This document shows positions 61,602 to 64,000 of a stretch of 64,000 bases of DNA, in pieces; positions within the stretch are counted from its first letter, which is position 1, and each line of letters opens with the position of its first letter. Source of the stretch: Toxoplasma gondii ME49. Taxonomy: Eukaryota; Apicomplexa; Conoidasida; Eucoccidiorida; Sarcocystidae. Both the position numbers and the translations under genes were made by a program. The notes beneath the pieces were generated by a model. The model had not been told where the DNA came from, did no database searches, and was given only the letters and a program-made list of their open reading frames with translations. The DNA lies in contig NC_031477.1 of the NCBI RefSeq assembly GCF_000006565.2, positions 5,108,183-5,172,182 on the forward strand, given 5' to 3'.

Positions 61602-63099
61602 ATGGAAGACGACCTCCTCGGACCTCCCAAGGACCTCCGCCACCATACCCTCGCGAGGGAATTCAACAGAGAGGGAGACGACACAACATCTCTCTCTTCT
61701 CCTGTTTCTCTGGGCTCTTCTTCTCCTTCTCCTTCCTCTCCTCAGTCTTCTCCTCCTCGTTCCCTGTCGTCTCCTGCTTCTCCTTCTTCGTCTTCCGCTG
61801 CTTCTTCGACTGCCTCTGTTTCTGCGTCTTCGGCCTCGCTCCCAGCTCATGCCGTGGAAGTTGACACAGAAGAAATAACGCCTGAGTGGATAGAGAAGTT
61901 TCCAGGGTTGCAGGCTTCGGTCGCCGAAGAGCGGCAGTGGCTGTCGCAGTTTCCGCTCAAGACGCGCGACGGGAAGCACCTCGTGCCTCCGTTGGAGGCC
62001 GAGCCGAAGGGACCCGAGGACGAAGCAGGGAGAGAGGCGCGACAAAAACGAAACGAGAAGCAGAAACAGAGAGAGAGAGAGAGACAGCAACGAAAAGAAG
62101 ACGGCAGGAATCCTTACGGAATCAAAGTTGTCGATTTAGATGGACAGAGCGGACAAAAACCCCCCGATTTTATGAGCAACTGGAGTCTCGAAGTACGCGA
62201 CGTCTGCGTTAAACATCCCTCGTTTTTCGCTTATTCCCTCTTGCTGTGTTCGGCGTCATGTGCATGCCCTTCCTTGCGTCTCTTCGTGTCTGCGTTGTCT
62301 TCCCTTGTGTCTCCACACCTCATTAAAGAGGGCTTGCGGCGGGCGCCCTGCAGGCGAGGAACTTCCGGGGTGCGCTCATTCGTGTTCTTTCTACGCTCGT
62401 GTCTCCTTTCTCTCGGTTCTGTCTTATGTCTCATCTAGCGGCTTGCGCTTTTCTCCTTCTTGACGCGCTTCTCTCTTCTCCTTCTCTCCTATGTGATCTT
62501 TCTGCGCGCTTCTGTCTCTCCTCATTGCTCTCTTTTCGCTTTCGTTCCTCTCGCTGGTCTCTTCTCCCTCGACTGTCGCTTCCCTGCCTCTGTCGAAGCG
62601 TGTGTGGTGCTGCAGAGAAGGCGCGAGTTTCAGCGTGAAGTGGTGCACGACTTGGAGCAGAACATTCGGCGTTGCCACCAGACGAAGGAGGTTCTGTCGA
62701 TGGCGGATGTGACGCGGCACCTGCAGACGTTTTTGAATTTCTCTGACGAGGAAATTGCAGACATTTGGAGGACTGGCCACGCTGAGGCTTCGCGCTTCAT
62801 CAACGACCCGGGCCGCGATATCGAGAACCTGAAAAAAAATCAAGAAAAACGCAAAACCCACTGGGCGCAACACGACCTGTTCTTCCCTCTCGAACGCGAA
62901 GCAGAATCAGGCGAAGAATCAGTCGAAAAAATCCAAGTTTTTGACCTCATGGCTGGACCTGGACCTGACGTCGCCTCCCCACACACTCTTGGATTCAAGG
63001 TCCTGCAGACCGAGTGTACGCGAGAAAAAAACACAAAACAGTTGGATACCTAGCATCCGCAGTCCTCGAGACAACAAGTACTGTATATATATATATATA

Positions 63100-63139
<40 letters not shown>

Positions 63140-63643
63140 TCTGTGTGGAGGCGGAAACACGTAAATATGTGTGATACGAATTCGTGTAGTAGGCAGGTAA
63201 ATTCATGGTGGTCCTGTGTTGACAGGTCTAGTGCTGTTCTCTACGCACATTTATTTATTTATGTCGTTACGGGCTCTCTTTTTTCCACGCGTCGTTCTGT
63301 CGCTGTAACGACGCAGGGGTGCGGACCTGCTTTCTGTTACTTGCACACGTAGGATCCCATCCATGTATATGCACGAAGGTGTGCCTACATCTGTGTGTCT
63401 CCGTATGTACATATATGTAGTTTTGTACTTGCGTGAGCGTTTCTGAACGTTGCGGAACTCTGCGTTTTAGATGTGACAGCATTATTCCGACCGAAGTCGC
63501 AAAACGACGGGGGAGGGAGAGTGTGAGCCAGGATTTCTTTCTCTCTGTGGTTTCTCCACCTAGACGACCGCCCTCTTCATCGGCGCTGGGATGAAATGCC
63601 GGAACGAGAGCAACTCGAGTATCGCGTGAAGCTTAGGGAAAAG
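61602..63643 (+). CDS. Charged conserved-looking protein of unknown function (partial, continues past right edge)
   Basis: Three exons are visible, 61602-62192, 62616-63015 and 63564-63643, joined in phases 0 and 1. The gene continues, because the frame after the last donor (AAAAG/GTACTG, or CAG/GTTTGG nine bases later) meets a stop. The product starts MEDDLLGPPKDLRHHT and has a Ser/Pro linker. It then has EWIEKFPGL, a highly basic helical stretch (REARQKRNEKQKQRERERQQ) and a helix-rich region with FQREVVHDLEQNIRRCHQ and DVTRHLQTFLNFSDEEIADI. Trp-rich charged segments follow. No signal peptide or catalytic motif is seen and I do not recognise the family. The acceptor right before the ATG means the true start could be upstream. 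Confidence 0.7.
63082..63140. repeat. (TA)n microsatellite in an intron of the last gene
   Basis: Two TA runs separated by TACATACATATATACA-like sequence, between exons 2 and 3. Confidence 0.8.
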
Positions 63644-64000
63644 GTACTGCAGGTTTGGCTTGGCTTCCGCTGACTGTCGCCGCTGCCTTCTTACGCGCAA
63701 GAGCTCTTTTTGTACGACGTTCTCCTTGAAAGGCCCTCTTCCAGCTCCCAGGGCCAAGTCCACATGCTCTTCATCTGTTTAAAGACATCTGAGTCTTTGT
63801 GCCATCTCCGTGTACTTCTCTACCTTCTGCCACCTGTATTTCCGTTCTGTCTGTCTGTACCGACGTGGGTACATCAGCCGAGATGCCTTTCAGTAGCTGC
63901 AAATCTGTCGAAACAACAGTCAACCTCTCTCCCCACACATCCAAATTAGTCACTTCTGTAGGCGGAACCTGCGTTTTTATCTGCGTCGTCGTCTTTCTCA
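63644..64000 (+). other. Intron of the last gene, running to the window edge
   Basis: Follows the exon ending at about 63643. The final bases (CGTCGTCGTCTTTCTCA) look like a pyrimidine-rich acceptor tract cut off just before its AG. The next exon may therefore begin immediately outside the window. Confidence 0.4.

Overview
The window looks like nuclear DNA of a coccidian apicomplexan, most likely Toxoplasma gondii or a very close relative (Hammondia, Neospora). The reasons are multi-exon genes with GTGAGN/GTAAGN donors and pyrimidine-rich acceptors, very long Ser/Pro/Arg/Glu-rich extensions on otherwise conserved eukaryotic proteins, frequent TGCATGC words, T. gondii-type WGAGACG motifs upstream of genes, and (TA)n tracts in introns and intergenic DNA. 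No bacterial, viral, CRISPR or transposase genes were seen. All gene models were built by hand from reading frame, splice signals and intron phase. A junction is called in phase when the codon phase agrees on both sides.

Layout. (1) Positions 1-1711, minus: the 5' part of a gene for a secreted protein made of repeated units, one unit per exon, running off the left edge. A possible small secreted-protein gene lies at 3440-3914, minus. (2) Positions 4274-14225, minus: a six-exon PTC7-type PP2C phosphatase with a huge low-complexity N-terminal exon. (3) Positions 14226-23420: a 9 kb stretch between divergent genes, with no firm gene, one copy of a dispersed repeat and the CT-rich leader region of the next gene. 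(4) Positions 23421-34119, plus: an eleven-exon CDK11/PITSLRE-type cyclin-dependent kinase. (5) Positions 38228-49173, plus: a seventeen-exon GBP/atlastin-like dynamin-superfamily GTPase with an N-terminal hydrophobic segment and C-terminal membrane segments. A short membrane-protein reading frame at 37641-37979 lies just upstream. (6) Positions 50047-51052, minus: a three-exon coiled-coil protein, convergent with the GTPase gene. (7) Positions 53595-54881, minus: SF3B6 (p14), a U2 snRNP branch-site protein. (8) Positions 56917-60891, plus: a CS-domain (p23/NudC-like) protein with a signal peptide and an acid-poor leader. (9) From 61602, plus: an unrecognised charged protein that continues past the right edge.

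The genes do not form an operon. Two of them, the CDK11-type kinase and SF3B6, act in pre-mRNA splicing in other eukaryotes. The features most worth follow-up are the exon-per-unit secreted protein, the membrane-anchored GBP-like GTPase with an altered G4 motif, and the secretory or plastid-type leader on a CS-domain protein.
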